Below are positions 36,820 to 45,627 of a stretch of 64,000 bases of DNA, one piece after another. Every line of letters begins with the position of its first letter. The stretch's first letter is position 1. A model generated the notes under the pieces. It was given only the letters and a program-made list of their open reading frames with translations, searched no databases and had not been told where the DNA came from. This DNA comes from Sulfitobacter sp. W027 (lineage in GTDB: Bacteria; Pseudomonadota; Alphaproteobacteria; Rhodobacterales; Rhodobacteraceae), in contig NZ_CP083564.1 of the NCBI RefSeq assembly GCF_025143985.1, positions 1,055,501 through 1,119,500 on the forward strand. The letters run 5' to 3'. The position numbers were made by a program, and so were the translations under genes.

Positions 36820-37275
36820 ATGCTTGATGATCTGGATCGCCGTATTTTGCGCTATTGGCAGGCGGAGCCTAGCCTCAGCCCCGGCGAGTTGGCGGAGCGG
36901 TGTAACATCACGGCAGGCAAGGCCGCGCGGCGGATTGCGCGGTTGCAGGATCAGGGGATCGTGCAGGGCAGCGGGGTGGTGATCGATTGGGCGGCGCTTG
37001 GCTATGCCTTGGAGGTGTCCTTGCGGGTAACGCTGGACAAGACGCAGGCCAATGCCTTCGACATATTCATGGCAGAGGCGCGACAGGTGCCTGAGGTGAT
37101 CGAGCTTCAAACGTTTCTGGGCCGGGTCGATCTGCGGTTGTCGATTATCGCGCGGGACATGACACATTATCAGCAGATATACCGCAGCCGTATCCTCACC
37201 CTGCCACATATCGCCGAGATTGAGGCCTTGATGCATGTAGCGCGGATCAAGACGCAGGAGGGGCTGCCGCTGTGA
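36820..37275 (+). CDS. Lrp/AsnC family transcriptional regulator (first of a pair)
   Basis: The 151-residue protein has the N-terminal winged helix-turn-helix (DDLDRRILRYWQAEPSLSPGELAERCNITAGKAARRIARLQDQGIV) and a C-terminal RAM ligand domain (VIELQTFLGRVDLRLSIIARD). Family members bind amino acids and form octamers. The gene is divergent from ilvC and overlaps the next Lrp gene by four bases (GTGA), so the two are one transcript. Regulation of ilvC or of themselves is inferred from position only. Confidence 0.9.
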   Translation: MLDDLDRRILRYWQAEPSLSPGELAERCNITAGKAARRIARLQDQGIVQGSGVVIDWAALGYALEVSLRVTLDKTQANAFDIFMAEARQVPEVIELQTFLGRVDLRLSIIARDMTHYQQIYRSRILTLPHIAEIEALMHVARIKTQEGLPL

Positions 37276-37727
37276 TTGAACTTGATGAGATTGACCGATC
37301 GTTGCTGCGCGCCTTGGCACGCGATGCGACGCAGAGTGCGAGTGCCTTGGGGCGGCGGTTTGGTCTGTCGCAGCCTGCAACGTGGCGGCGCATCAGGCGG
37401 TTGGAGGGGGGTGGCGCAATCGTCGGGCGGCGGTTGCGGCTGAATGCCGAGGCTTTGGGATTTGGTGTGACCGTTTTCCTGGGCATCAAACTGGCCACGC
37501 GGGGGCGGGTGAGTTTGGAGGATTTCGAGCGGGCGGTGAGTGCTATTCCCGAAGTGCAAACGGTTGAACATGTATTAGGGCTTTTCGACTATCGGTTAAG
37601 AGTCGTGGCGCGCGACCTGCCGGATTTTGAACGTGTGCTCAGGCGGCGCATCATGACCCTGCCCGGCGCGGGGGAGGTGGAGGCCAATGTGCTTTTGAGC
37701 GAAGAACGTTTGCCGGGGCCGCTTTAG
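37272..37727 (+). CDS. Lrp/AsnC family transcriptional regulator (second of a pair)
   Basis: Another 151-residue Lrp/AsnC protein: helix-turn-helix ELDEIDRSLLRALARDATQSASALGRRFGLSQPATWRRIRRLEGGGAI and RAM domain EVQTVEHVLGLFDYRLRVVARDL. GTG start inside the stop of the preceding regulator. Both copies have identical length but clearly different sequence, so this is an old duplication, and the pair may form hetero-oligomers. The aminotransferase gene begins 62 bases further on. Confidence 0.9.
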   Translation: MIELDEIDRSLLRALARDATQSASALGRRFGLSQPATWRRIRRLEGGGAIVGRRLRLNAEALGFGVTVFLGIKLATRGRVSLEDFERAVSAIPEVQTVEHVLGLFDYRLRVVARDLPDFERVLRRRIMTLPGAGEVEANVLLSEERLPGPL

Positions 37728-37789
37728 CCGTCAATTGCCTTTTGTGGCGGCGGGCCATATGCCTTTGATCGAAAGATGGAGGAAGAACG

Positions 37790-38914
37790 ATGGCATTGCT
37801 CGACACGGTAGACCCTACAGGGCTTGATGAATTCAGCGTGGTTTTCACCGACCGTTCGCTCAACCACATGTCAGCAGAGTTTCAGCAGGTCATGCGCGAC
37901 CTCTCGGACTGGCTGGGCGAGGTTTATAACGCCGATGCCGTGGCGCTGGTGCCCGGTGGCGGCACCTATGCGATGGAAGCCGTGGCGCGGCAGTTTGCGC
38001 GGGGCCAAGACGTGTTGGTCGTGCGCAACGGGTGGTTTTCCTATCGTTGGAGCCAGATCATCGAAAGCGCCGATCTGACCAAGAGCGCCGAGGTGATGAA
38101 GGCACGGATGCAGGGCAATGCCAGCCCCGCCCCCTTTGCGCCTGCGCCGATCGACGAGGTCACTGCCGCGATCCGCGAACAGAAGCCGCAGGTGGTCTTC
38201 GCGCCGCATGTCGAGACCAGCTCGGGCATGATCCTGCCTGATGACTATATCGAAGCGATGGCCGCGGCGGCGCATGAGGTCGGCGCGCTGATGGTGCTCG
38301 ATTGCATCGCCTCGGGCTGTGTCTGGGTGGATATGAAGGCGCTTGGCGTCGATGTGCTGATCTCGGCACCGCAGAAGGGGTGGAGCGCGTCGCCTTCCGC
38401 TGGGCTGGTGATGATGTCCGCGCGGGCGGAGGCGCGGTTGAACGAGACCACATCGGATAGTTTCGCCATCGACCTGCGCAAGTGGCGTGACATCATGAAA
38501 GCCTATGAGGCGGGGGGGCATGCCTATCATGCGACCATGCCGACGGATGCGCTGCGGCTGTTCCGTGATACAGTGAAAGAGACCCGCGATTATGGGTTTG
38601 ACCGGTTGAAAGAAGCGCAGTGGCGATTGGGTGAAGCGGTGCGGCAGGCTCTGGCGGCGCGCGGGGTGACTTCGGTCGCGGCAGACGGGTTTGCCGCACC
38701 GGGCGTGGTGGTTGGCTATACCGCCGATCCGGATGTGCAAAACGGCAAGGCTTTTGCCGCCAAGGGAATGCAGATCGCAGCAGGCGTGCCGTTGCAGGTG
38801 GGAGAGCCGGATGATTTCCGTACATTCCGTCTGGGGCTGTTCGGGTTGGATAAGCTTTATGATGTTGACGCGACCGTGGCGCGGCTAACGGCTGTGCTCG
38901 ACGAGGTTTTGTAA
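37790..38914 (+). CDS. Class V aminotransferase (alanine-glyoxylate/serine type)
   Basis: The 374-residue PLP enzyme has the fold-type I signature: ALVPGGGTYAMEAVARQF, the HVETSSGM substrate loop, LDCIASGCVW, and the Schiff-base Lys in ISAPQKGWSASPSAGLV. Family members move amino groups between alanine, serine or another donor and glyoxylate, or act on aminoethylphosphonate. The precise substrate is not evident. GGAGGAAGA precedes the ATG. Proximity to two Lrp regulators and ilvC hints at amino acid metabolism under amino-acid control. Confidence 0.85.
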   Translation: MALLDTVDPTGLDEFSVVFTDRSLNHMSAEFQQVMRDLSDWLGEVYNADAVALVPGGGTYAMEAVARQFARGQDVLVVRNGWFSYRWSQIIESADLTKSAEVMKARMQGNASPAPFAPAPIDEVTAAIREQKPQVVFAPHVETSSGMILPDDYIEAMAAAAHEVGALMVLDCIASGCVWVDMKALGVDVLISAPQKGWSASPSAGLVMMSARAEARLNETTSDSFAIDLRKWRDIMKAYEAGGHAYHATMPTDALRLFRDTVKETRDYGFDRLKEAQWRLGEAVRQALAARGVTSVAADGFAAPGVVVGYTADPDVQNGKAFAAKGMQIAAGVPLQVGEPDDFRTFRLGLFGLDKLYDVDATVARLTAVLDEVL

Positions 38915-38932
38915 GACAGGCTGCGCCGCGCG

Positions 38933-40132
38933 TTAGCGGCGCAGGCCCAGCCCCATTTGCATCAGCATTTTGCGCACTTGGGGCAGGGCGTAGAGCGCAT
39001 TAAGCGCCGCCGCCCGTGCATCGCGGGCAAGTGGGCTGCTGGCTTGGCTAGCCCGGTTCAGCAGGTCAATGCCCCGAACGCGCAGGCTGATGTCTGCGTG
39101 GCGGGCCTTGTGGTAGGCCTCCAACATGTCAGCGTCGCCGAACGTTCTGGGCGATTTGCGGGCCAAATCTAGCAGCGTCGCCAGATCGGTCAGCGACATG
39201 TTCAACCCCTGCGCGCCGATGGGGGGCAGCACATGTGCCGCTTCGGCCACCAATGCCAGTCGTTCGCCGGAGAGGCGCTTGGCCTCTTGGCTGATGATCG
39301 GCCAGAGCGCGCGGGGGCTGGCGAGGGTGAGTGGTCCGAATAGATTGGCCGAGCGTGCCGTTGCCTCGGCCTCAAATGCGGCGGTATCCAGCGTTGCGCG
39401 GGCTTGGGTCGCGGGGCCGTCGTCCATCCACACCACGGCAGAGCAGGGCATGCCATCGCGGTCAGGCAGCGGGACAAGGGTGAAGGGCCCGCCAGAACGG
39501 TGGACTTCGGTCGAGACATTCTCATGCGGGATCGGGTGAGTGACGCAGAAGGCCAGCGCCTTTTGACCGTAGCGCCGGGTGGTAACCTCGATCCCGGCCG
39601 CTTCGCGCATCGGGCTGTTGCGCCCATCGGCGGCGATCACCAAGCGTGTTCTGATCCGGCTGCCGTCGCTCAGGCCCACGCGGGCCTCGCTTTGCCGGGT
39701 GAAGAGTGTCGTGGTGCCGGTGCCGGGGCGAAAATCGACCTTGGGAAGCTCATTAAGGCGGGTGAGTAACTCACGACGCAGCAGCCAATTTGGGAAGTTC
39801 CAGCCGAAGGGGGCATCAGAGATATCGGCGGCGTCGAACTCGCGTGTGACGCGGGGGCTCGGATCTTCGCCCCCTGCATCGACAATTCGCATGATCTGCA
39901 AAGCGGCGGCATGGGGGGCGAGGCGGTCCCACAGCCCGGCGTCTTCCAGCAGCAGACGGGCCGGCTGCAGCAGCGCGGTGGAGCGCATGTCTGCCCCTTT
40001 GGCAGCACCATCGGTGACGGGCGGCGTCGGGTCGACGCAGATCACGTCAAAGCCCGCCGCACCGAAGGCGGCCGCTGCAGTCAGTCCGGCGATGCCGCCG
40101 CCGGAAATCAGGATATCACAATCAAAAGTCAT
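38933..40132 (-). CDS. UbiH/UbiF/COQ6-family FAD monooxygenase
   Basis: The 399-residue flavoprotein begins with the dinucleotide motif ILISGGGIAGLTAAAAFGAAGFDV. It carries the second FAD motif in altered form: LVAEAAHVLPPIGAQGLNMSLTDLATL, where the usual GDAAH reads AEAAH. Such enzymes hydroxylate the ubiquinone ring. The start at 40132 overlaps the stop of the upstream HAD gene by one base; an ATG ten codons earlier is less likely. Ubiquinone synthesis is the best guess, but the exact ring position cannot be told. Confidence 0.82.
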   Translation of the reverse strand: MTFDCDILISGGGIAGLTAAAAFGAAGFDVICVDPTPPVTDGAAKGADMRSTALLQPARLLLEDAGLWDRLAPHAAALQIMRIVDAGGEDPSPRVTREFDAADISDAPFGWNFPNWLLRRELLTRLNELPKVDFRPGTGTTTLFTRQSEARVGLSDGSRIRTRLVIAADGRNSPMREAAGIEVTTRRYGQKALAFCVTHPIPHENVSTEVHRSGGPFTLVPLPDRDGMPCSAVVWMDDGPATQARATLDTAAFEAEATARSANLFGPLTLASPRALWPIISQEAKRLSGERLALVAEAAHVLPPIGAQGLNMSLTDLATLLDLARKSPRTFGDADMLEAYHKARHADISLRVRGIDLLNRASQASSPLARDARAAALNALYALPQVRKMLMQMGLGLRR

Positions 40133-40779
40133 CAGCCCGCCACCCGTGTCAGGAATTCGCAAAGGTCTTGCGTATGGTAGTGGATGTGATCGCCTTCGCC
40201 CCGAGTGGGTGCCACATGCACTGTGCGCATTCCCAACGCGTGGGGGGCGGCAAGGTTGCGCGGGTCATCCTCAAACATCGCGGCGGCAGCGGTTTGGAAA
40301 CCGTCGATGGCAAAGACTTTATCATAAGCGGCGGCTTCGGGTTTGGGCAGGAAATCCGCATGTTCGACGCCGTAGACCGCATCGAATAGACCGGTGAGAC
40401 CGCGCGCCTCCAGCACCCGTTCAGCGTAGGGAGCGCAGCCATTGGTATAGACGATGCGCCGCCCCGGCAAGACGCGGATCGCTTGGGCAAGCAGCGGGTC
40501 GGGGGTCAGCCGGTCCATCGGGATGTCATGCACATCCGTGAGGTAGGGGCCGGGATCGACGCCATGTTCACGCATCAGCCCCGCCAGCGTGGTGCCATAG
40601 GTCTGCCAATAGTGCTGGCGCAGGTGATTGGCCTCGGCCCGATCCACCTTGATCGCACGCATAACCCAGTCAACCATGCGCGCCTCGATCAGATCGAAAA
40701 GCCGCGCCTCGGGCGGGTAGAGCGTTTGGTCCAGATCGAAGACCCAGGTGGTGACATGAGAGAAAGCATCGCGCGGCAT
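40132..40779 (-). CDS. HAD-family pyrimidine 5'-nucleotidase-like phosphatase
   Basis: The 215-residue product shows the HAD motifs: nucleophile Asp in TTWVFDLDQTLYPPEA, motif II in RIVYTNGCAPYAERVL, motif III Lys in FLPKPEAAAY, and motif IV in AMFEDDPRNLAAPHALGM. This matches the SDT1/pyrimidine 5'-nucleotidase group. The frame continues 27 codons upstream, but the ATG at 40779 gives the usual beginning. It is coupled to the monooxygenase gene (TGATG), and divergent from the GntR regulator. Confidence 0.85.
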   Translation of the reverse strand: MPRDAFSHVTTWVFDLDQTLYPPEARLFDLIEARMVDWVMRAIKVDRAEANHLRQHYWQTYGTTLAGLMREHGVDPGPYLTDVHDIPMDRLTPDPLLAQAIRVLPGRRIVYTNGCAPYAERVLEARGLTGLFDAVYGVEHADFLPKPEAAAYDKVFAIDGFQTAAAAMFEDDPRNLAAPHALGMRTVHVAPTRGEGDHIHYHTQDLCEFLTRVAG

Positions 40780-40879
40780 GGCGCAGAGGTAGGCCGAGAC
40801 GGGCAGCCGCGCAAGCCCTCCCGGGTTGCGCATATGGTCGCGGTGGGTAAGGTGGCGCAACTTTCAAGGACTGATACCC

Positions 40880-41533
40880 ATGCCTGACGCCAAAACCGGC
40901 CCGACCGACGCCTATTCGATGATACTTGAGGCCATCGACATCGGCACCTATCGCCCCGGCGATCGGTTGGTGGAAAGCGAATTGGCCGAGCGTTTTGGCG
41001 TGTCGCGCACACCGATCCGTGAGGCATTACAACGGCTTGAGACGCAGTCTCTTTTGATGCGCGATGGGCGCAGCCTAATCGTTGCCTCTCTGGATCACAA
41101 CCAGATGGCCGAGCTATATGTCGTGCGTGGTGAGTTGGAAGGGCTGGCCGCGCGCCTTGCCGCCCGCCATGCCACCGCCGAAGAAGTGCGTGTGCTGCGC
41201 GAAATGGTGGACGCCGATAACACGCTTGCGGGCAACCCTAATGCATTGGCGCGGGCGAATAAACGCTTTCATAAGCAAATTCATCTGGCGTCGCACAACC
41301 GCTATCTGGTGCAGCAGCTTGACCTTGTGCACCGCTCCATGGCCCTGATGGCGACCTCATCACTTGCGGTTGAGGGCCGGGGGGAGATTGCGCAGGCCGA
41401 ACATGACCGCATCGTCCAGATGATCGAAGCCCGTGACGAGGACGGTGCCGATGAGGCGCTGCGCACCCATATCTCCGTCGCCTTCATGACCCGGTTGAAG
41501 CAGGAAGCGGCCCGCCGCGAGGAAGATTTTTAG
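40880..41533 (+). CDS. GntR family regulator (FCD/FadR subgroup)
   Basis: The 217-residue protein has an N-terminal winged helix (YRPGDRLVESELAERFGVSRTPIREALQRLETQSLL) and a C-terminal FCD all-helical ligand domain (VVRGELEGLAARLAARHAT, FHKQIHLASHNRYLV, EHDRIVQMIEARDEDGADEALRTHI); the His and Asp positions fit metal-assisted binding of an organic acid. Ligand unknown. AAGGA lies before the ATG. Its last 50 bases overlap the 3' end of the convergent glycosyltransferase gene. Confidence 0.9.
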   Translation: MPDAKTGPTDAYSMILEAIDIGTYRPGDRLVESELAERFGVSRTPIREALQRLETQSLLMRDGRSLIVASLDHNQMAELYVVRGELEGLAARLAARHATAEEVRVLREMVDADNTLAGNPNALARANKRFHKQIHLASHNRYLVQQLDLVHRSMALMATSSLAVEGRGEIAQAEHDRIVQMIEARDEDGADEALRTHISVAFMTRLKQEAARREEDF

Positions 41534-43430
41534 TTCTGACTTTTCTACGCGTCTTTGAAAGAGGCATGGCGCTGCCATGGGCGGTTTTGTCCCAATAATG
41601 CGGGCTGCGATAGAGCTCATAAAGTGCCTTGAGGGCGGCGATAGCCCCCAAAGTAAAATAGAGCGGCAGAGTGATGACCCAAGGCAGTAAATGCCGATGC
41701 CCGCGCTTTGATACTGCGATAGCTGAGGTGCAAAGGTTGAGCAGTTCCGACAGAATGAAGAGCGTGAAGATCGCTGTCATCAACGGGGGTGTCAGGCAAT
41801 CGGTGACCGGGTGATGCAGCCCAAAGAAGCTCAACCAAAGCGACCAGAGAAGCGGGGCGAGGGCGAATTGCGAGAATGTGGCGAGGAAGATCGCCTGGAC
41901 GCCGATGAACCGCATCAGCCCTAGGTCTTTTGCCAGGGTGCGCGGTCTGCGCATATGGACGCACCATGTAATGAGATACCCTTTGAGCCAACGCGACCTT
42001 TGCCGAACCCATGGCCAGAGGCGGCAGTTGGCCTCTTCATAGGTGGCGGTGGGCATAAGCTCGGTGACATAGCCGCGTCGCGCCAGTCTGAGGCCCAGAT
42101 CAGCATCCTCGGTCACATTATGCGCGTCCCATGCGCCGAGGCGCTCAAGGATATCCCGCCGAAAAAACAGGGTCGTCCCACCCAAGGGGACGACCAGCCC
42201 CAGCCGGGCCACACCGGGCAGGACCATCCGCCACCAGGTGGCATATTCAATGGCGAAACAACGGGCTATCCAATTGCTGCGGCTGTTGTAGAAATCCAAA
42301 ACCCCCTGCAGACAGGCGACGTTGTCGGGGGCGTCATGGAAGCGGGTCACGATCTGCTCGATTTGGTCCGGCTCCGGCGCATCCTCCGCATCCCAGACGC
42401 CGATGATACTGCCGCGGCAGAAGTCGAGCGCGTAGTTAAGGGCGCGGGGTTTGGTCTTCAGCGTCCCTGTATCAGGCACTTCGATAACGCTGATCCACGG
42501 CGGCAGAGGGGTGCGCGCAATCGTGTCGCGCGTGAGACTGTCGTTCGCCTCCAACACCAGAACCACTTCCAAAAGCGACTTTGGGTAGGTCAGCCGTGAA
42601 AGCCGGGCGATGAGCGCCTGCGCGATCTCTTTCTCACGCAGCAGGGGCACAAGTACAGAAACGCGGGGCAGGCGAAAACCTTTTAGATCTTTGATACTTG
42701 GTCGCGTCGGCGATGGGCGCGGACAGGTCAGAGACGCCCAAAGCGCCGCCGCCTTCAGGCCACTGGTTAAAAGCAAGGTGAGCGCAGCCCAGATCAGGGC
42801 GAGCGCAAGGAACATTGATGGATAGAGAACCAGCAGCGTCGTGAGAGCCATCAAAATACCGCCCGGCAGATACTGATGTTTTCCGCTGCCTGCGCCCCAG
42901 TTGCGACAGCTCTCGGCATCAGGCACGCGGCTTACTGCTTGATGCGCAAGGTCGGCCGCATAGAGCCTGCCGATCTGGGCCTGCACCTGTTGCGGGTCGG
43001 CGATGACAAGCATCAAGGTTTCCCCCCTCTCGCCCAAAGCATCGCAAAGCTGGGTAAAATCGCCCGGTCGCCCTGTGGCCACCAGCAGTCGGTCGCCAAG
43101 TTCCAACCAAGGAACCGCGCCGAACCTCAGGCAAAGGGCGAGGGGGATCTTTACTGAAAGGCGCGGGTCAGAGGGGCTGCGGATCAGATCCACAGGCTGC
43201 GCGCCATATTGCCGTGCGAGGGCCCTGACGATGTCTTCGGATGAGACCAACCCCTCGGCGGCCAGAACCTCACCCAAAGGGGTGTCGATCCGGCGTTGCA
43301 ATTCGAGCCCATGCAGCAGATCAGCGGGCCCAATCGCACCTGCCGCAATCAGATGCTGACCCAGCCGCATCCGACCGGCGGGGGCAGCGGCCATACGCGG
43401 TGCTGGGAGTTTCAGACGAAGGTTGCTCAT
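41484..43430 (-). CDS. Family 2 glycosyltransferase fused to an MshEN (GspE N-terminal) domain
   Basis: The 648-residue membrane protein has an N-terminal MshEN-like domain (residues about 20-165: RLGQHLIAAGAIGPADLLHGLELQRRIDTPLGEVLAAEGLVS), then two membrane helices (190-230). A processive-type GT2 domain follows with DAEDAPEPD, TEDADLGLRL and RQRSRWLKG (the D, D, QxxRW set), and then further helices. MshEN domains bind cyclic di-GMP in some secretion ATPases, so nucleotide control of polysaccharide synthesis is conceivable. No polysaccharide operon partner is adjacent. The C-terminus is basic. Confidence 0.85.
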   Translation of the reverse strand: MSNLRLKLPAPRMAAAPAGRMRLGQHLIAAGAIGPADLLHGLELQRRIDTPLGEVLAAEGLVSSEDIVRALARQYGAQPVDLIRSPSDPRLSVKIPLALCLRFGAVPWLELGDRLLVATGRPGDFTQLCDALGERGETLMLVIADPQQVQAQIGRLYAADLAHQAVSRVPDAESCRNWGAGSGKHQYLPGGILMALTTLLVLYPSMFLALALIWAALTLLLTSGLKAAALWASLTCPRPSPTRPSIKDLKGFRLPRVSVLVPLLREKEIAQALIARLSRLTYPKSLLEVVLVLEANDSLTRDTIARTPLPPWISVIEVPDTGTLKTKPRALNYALDFCRGSIIGVWDAEDAPEPDQIEQIVTRFHDAPDNVACLQGVLDFYNSRSNWIARCFAIEYATWWRMVLPGVARLGLVVPLGGTTLFFRRDILERLGAWDAHNVTEDADLGLRLARRGYVTELMPTATYEEANCRLWPWVRQRSRWLKGYLITWCVHMRRPRTLAKDLGLMRFIGVQAIFLATFSQFALAPLLWSLWLSFFGLHHPVTDCLTPPLMTAIFTLFILSELLNLCTSAIAVSKRGHRHLLPWVITLPLYFTLGAIAALKALYELYRSPHYWDKTAHGSAMPLSKTRRKVRTKNLPRGGPLPASTGS

Positions 43431-43523
43431 TCCGTGCCCCGTCGAGGTTCCGGAAGGAGACTGGCAGGCGACCGTTAATCGAGAGTTAACAGTCGCCTAT
43501 GCAATCAAAGCATGTAGAAAATT

Positions 43524-44684
43524 TTAAGCGCTGCGGGCCGCCATGGCGTCACTGAACCGCTCGAACAAGTAGTAGCTGTCCTGCGGGCCGGGGCTGGCCT
43601 CGGGGTGGTGTTGCACCGACCAGACGGGGCGGCCATCGACGCGGATACCGCAGTTCGACCCGTCAAAAAGCGACACATGGGTCTCACGCACGCCCTCGGG
43701 GAGGGACTGACCGTCGACCGCGAAACCGTGGTTCATTGAGGTGATCTCAACCTTGCCAGTGTCATAGTCTTTAACCGGGTGGTTCGCGCCGTGGTGGCCG
43801 TGGCTCATCTTGACGGTGGTGGCACCAAGCGCCAGCGCCAGCATCTGGTGGCCAAGGCAGATGCCAAAGACCGGCAGGTCTGTCTTTTCGAGTACGTCAC
43901 GGATCATCGGCACGGCGTAGGCCCCTGTCGCTGCCGGATCGCCGGGACCATTGGAGAGGAACACGCCATCCGGCTCATGTGCCATGATATCGTCGTAGGT
44001 TGCGGTCGCGGGCAGAACGGTCACATCGCAGCCCGCAGAGGCGAGGCAGCGCAGGATATTACGTTTCGCACCGTAGTCCACGGCGACGACCTTGTGCTTG
44101 GCCTCGGTCTGGGGGGCGTAGCCGTCGGGCCATGCCCACCGCATCTCATTCCAGCGGTAGGTCTGCGCGCAGGTTACGTCTTTGGCCAAATCCATGCCTT
44201 CAAGACCGGCAAAACCGCGCGCGGCAGCGACCAGTGCTTCGATGTCAAAGTTGCCATCTGGGTCATGGGCGAGGGCGGCATGCGGCGCGCCCTGCTGGCG
44301 GATCGCACGGGTCAGGCGACGGGTGTCGATACCGCCGATGGCGATGCGGCCACGCGCGGCCAACCAGTCCGAGAGCGGCTGGATGTTGCGCCAGCTGCTG
44401 GGCGTGGTGGGCATCCATTTGACGACCATCCCCGCCGCGACCGGATCGCCGGTCTCATCATCTTCGGGGTTGGTGCCGACATTGCCGATATGCGGGAAGG
44501 TGAAGGTCACGATCTGGCCCGCATAAGACGGGTCGGTCATGATCTCTTGGTATCCAGTCATCGCGGTGTTGAAGCACAACTCCGCCACGGTTTGGCCAGT
44601 CGCGCCAAACCCCATACCGTAGAAAATCGATCCATCCGCGAGGGCAAGGCAGGCGGTTGGGCGGGGGCGAGCGGGCGCGGACAT
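43524..44684 (-). CDS. carA: Carbamoyl phosphate synthase small subunit
   Basis: CarA is the glutamine amidotransferase subunit that feeds ammonia to CarB for arginine and pyrimidine synthesis. The 386-residue product shows LALADGSIFYGMGFGATG, FNTAMTGYQEIMTDPSYAGQIV, GIDTRRLTRAIR, and the class I amidotransferase core: nucleophile Cys in PVFGICLGHQMLALA and the His-Glu pair in VQHHPEASPGP. Length is typical. carB is not in the window. It is divergent from the YqeY gene across 195 bases. Confidence 0.97.
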   Translation of the reverse strand: MSAPARPRPTACLALADGSIFYGMGFGATGQTVAELCFNTAMTGYQEIMTDPSYAGQIVTFTFPHIGNVGTNPEDDETGDPVAAGMVVKWMPTTPSSWRNIQPLSDWLAARGRIAIGGIDTRRLTRAIRQQGAPHAALAHDPDGNFDIEALVAAARGFAGLEGMDLAKDVTCAQTYRWNEMRWAWPDGYAPQTEAKHKVVAVDYGAKRNILRCLASAGCDVTVLPATATYDDIMAHEPDGVFLSNGPGDPAATGAYAVPMIRDVLEKTDLPVFGICLGHQMLALALGATTVKMSHGHHGANHPVKDYDTGKVEITSMNHGFAVDGQSLPEGVRETHVSLFDGSNCGIRVDGRPVWSVQHHPEASPGPQDSYYLFERFSDAMAARSA

Positions 44685-44879
44685 GGGGCAGTCTCCGGGC
44701 AGAAGGGGGGCGGGTAAACGGGTGGCAACCTAATCCCGCGCGGGCGCGGGGTCAATAGCCGGAGGGAAATGAGATATCGTTTAATATCAACAACTTACCT
44801 ACCACCGCCCCCCATTGCTCCGCGCGAAGAGAGCAGGTAAGCTGCGACACTTGGATTTAGCGAAACACAGGAAACCACC

Positions 44880-45338
44880 ATGTCATTGCGGATGCGCATC
44901 TCGGATGCATTGAAACAGGCCATGAAAGACAAGGCGGCGGACCGGCTTTCGACGCTGCGGCTTATCAATGCCGCGATCAAGGATAAAGACATCGCCGCCC
45001 GGGCCACAGGCAAGGACGACGGCGTGTCGGATGCCGAAGTGCTGGGCATCCTTAGCAAGATGGCCAAACAGCGCCAAGAATCAGCACGCGCCTATGAAGA
45101 GGGCGGGCGTTTGGACCTTGCAGAGCGCGAACGTGCGGAAGTCGAGGTGATCGAAGAATTTCTGCCGCGCCAGCTTAGCGTCACCGAAACCTCCGCCGCC
45201 GTGGATGAAGCCGTGGCCGAAATCGGCGCGACCTCGATCCGCGACATGGGCAAGGTCATGGGGCTGTTGAAAGAGCGCTACACCGGCCAGATGGATTTCG
45301 GCGCGGTTGGGCCAGTGATCAAAGACCGGCTGAGCTAA
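44880..45338 (+). CDS. GatB/YqeY domain protein
   Basis: The 152-residue protein matches the YqeY family over its whole length: LRMRISDALKQAMKDKAADRLSTLRLINAAIKDKDIAAR, VLGILSKMAKQRQESARAYEEGGR, EVIEEFLPRQLS, and DMGKVMGLLKERYTGQMDFGAVGPVIKDRL. It resembles the tRNA-binding tail domain of the GatB amidotransferase but stands alone; its role is unknown. Divergent arrangement with carA is common in Rhodobacteraceae. Confidence 0.92.
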   Translation: MSLRMRISDALKQAMKDKAADRLSTLRLINAAIKDKDIAARATGKDDGVSDAEVLGILSKMAKQRQESARAYEEGGRLDLAERERAEVEVIEEFLPRQLSVTETSAAVDEAVAEIGATSIRDMGKVMGLLKERYTGQMDFGAVGPVIKDRLS

Positions 45339-45627
45339 GCAGTAGATAAAGTTTGAGATTGGGGGGCGGGGCCGTGGGGGCTGGCCCCCTATCGGTTGTG
45401 TTATACCCAGACTGTAAGTCACAGCATTGGTGAATTGCCCCCATGTGTGCGCTCTTGCAAGTACTTTGGGAGTGCACTTCGGCCGTGCGGGCGTTGTTGC
45501 TATTCACCGCACTTAATTGTTCCCGCTTTGACTAACCCTGATAGCGGCACCGGGACAGAATGGATCATCCGTTTCGATAGTTGAGAAGTCCTATTTGGCA
45601 TCTTGTCAAAAGTATTTAGGGCGGGTC

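Noticed and set aside
45361..45390. G-rich/C-rich stem after the YqeY gene as a terminator
   Set aside because: The stem is about 6 bp in a low-complexity G/C run and no T tract follows.
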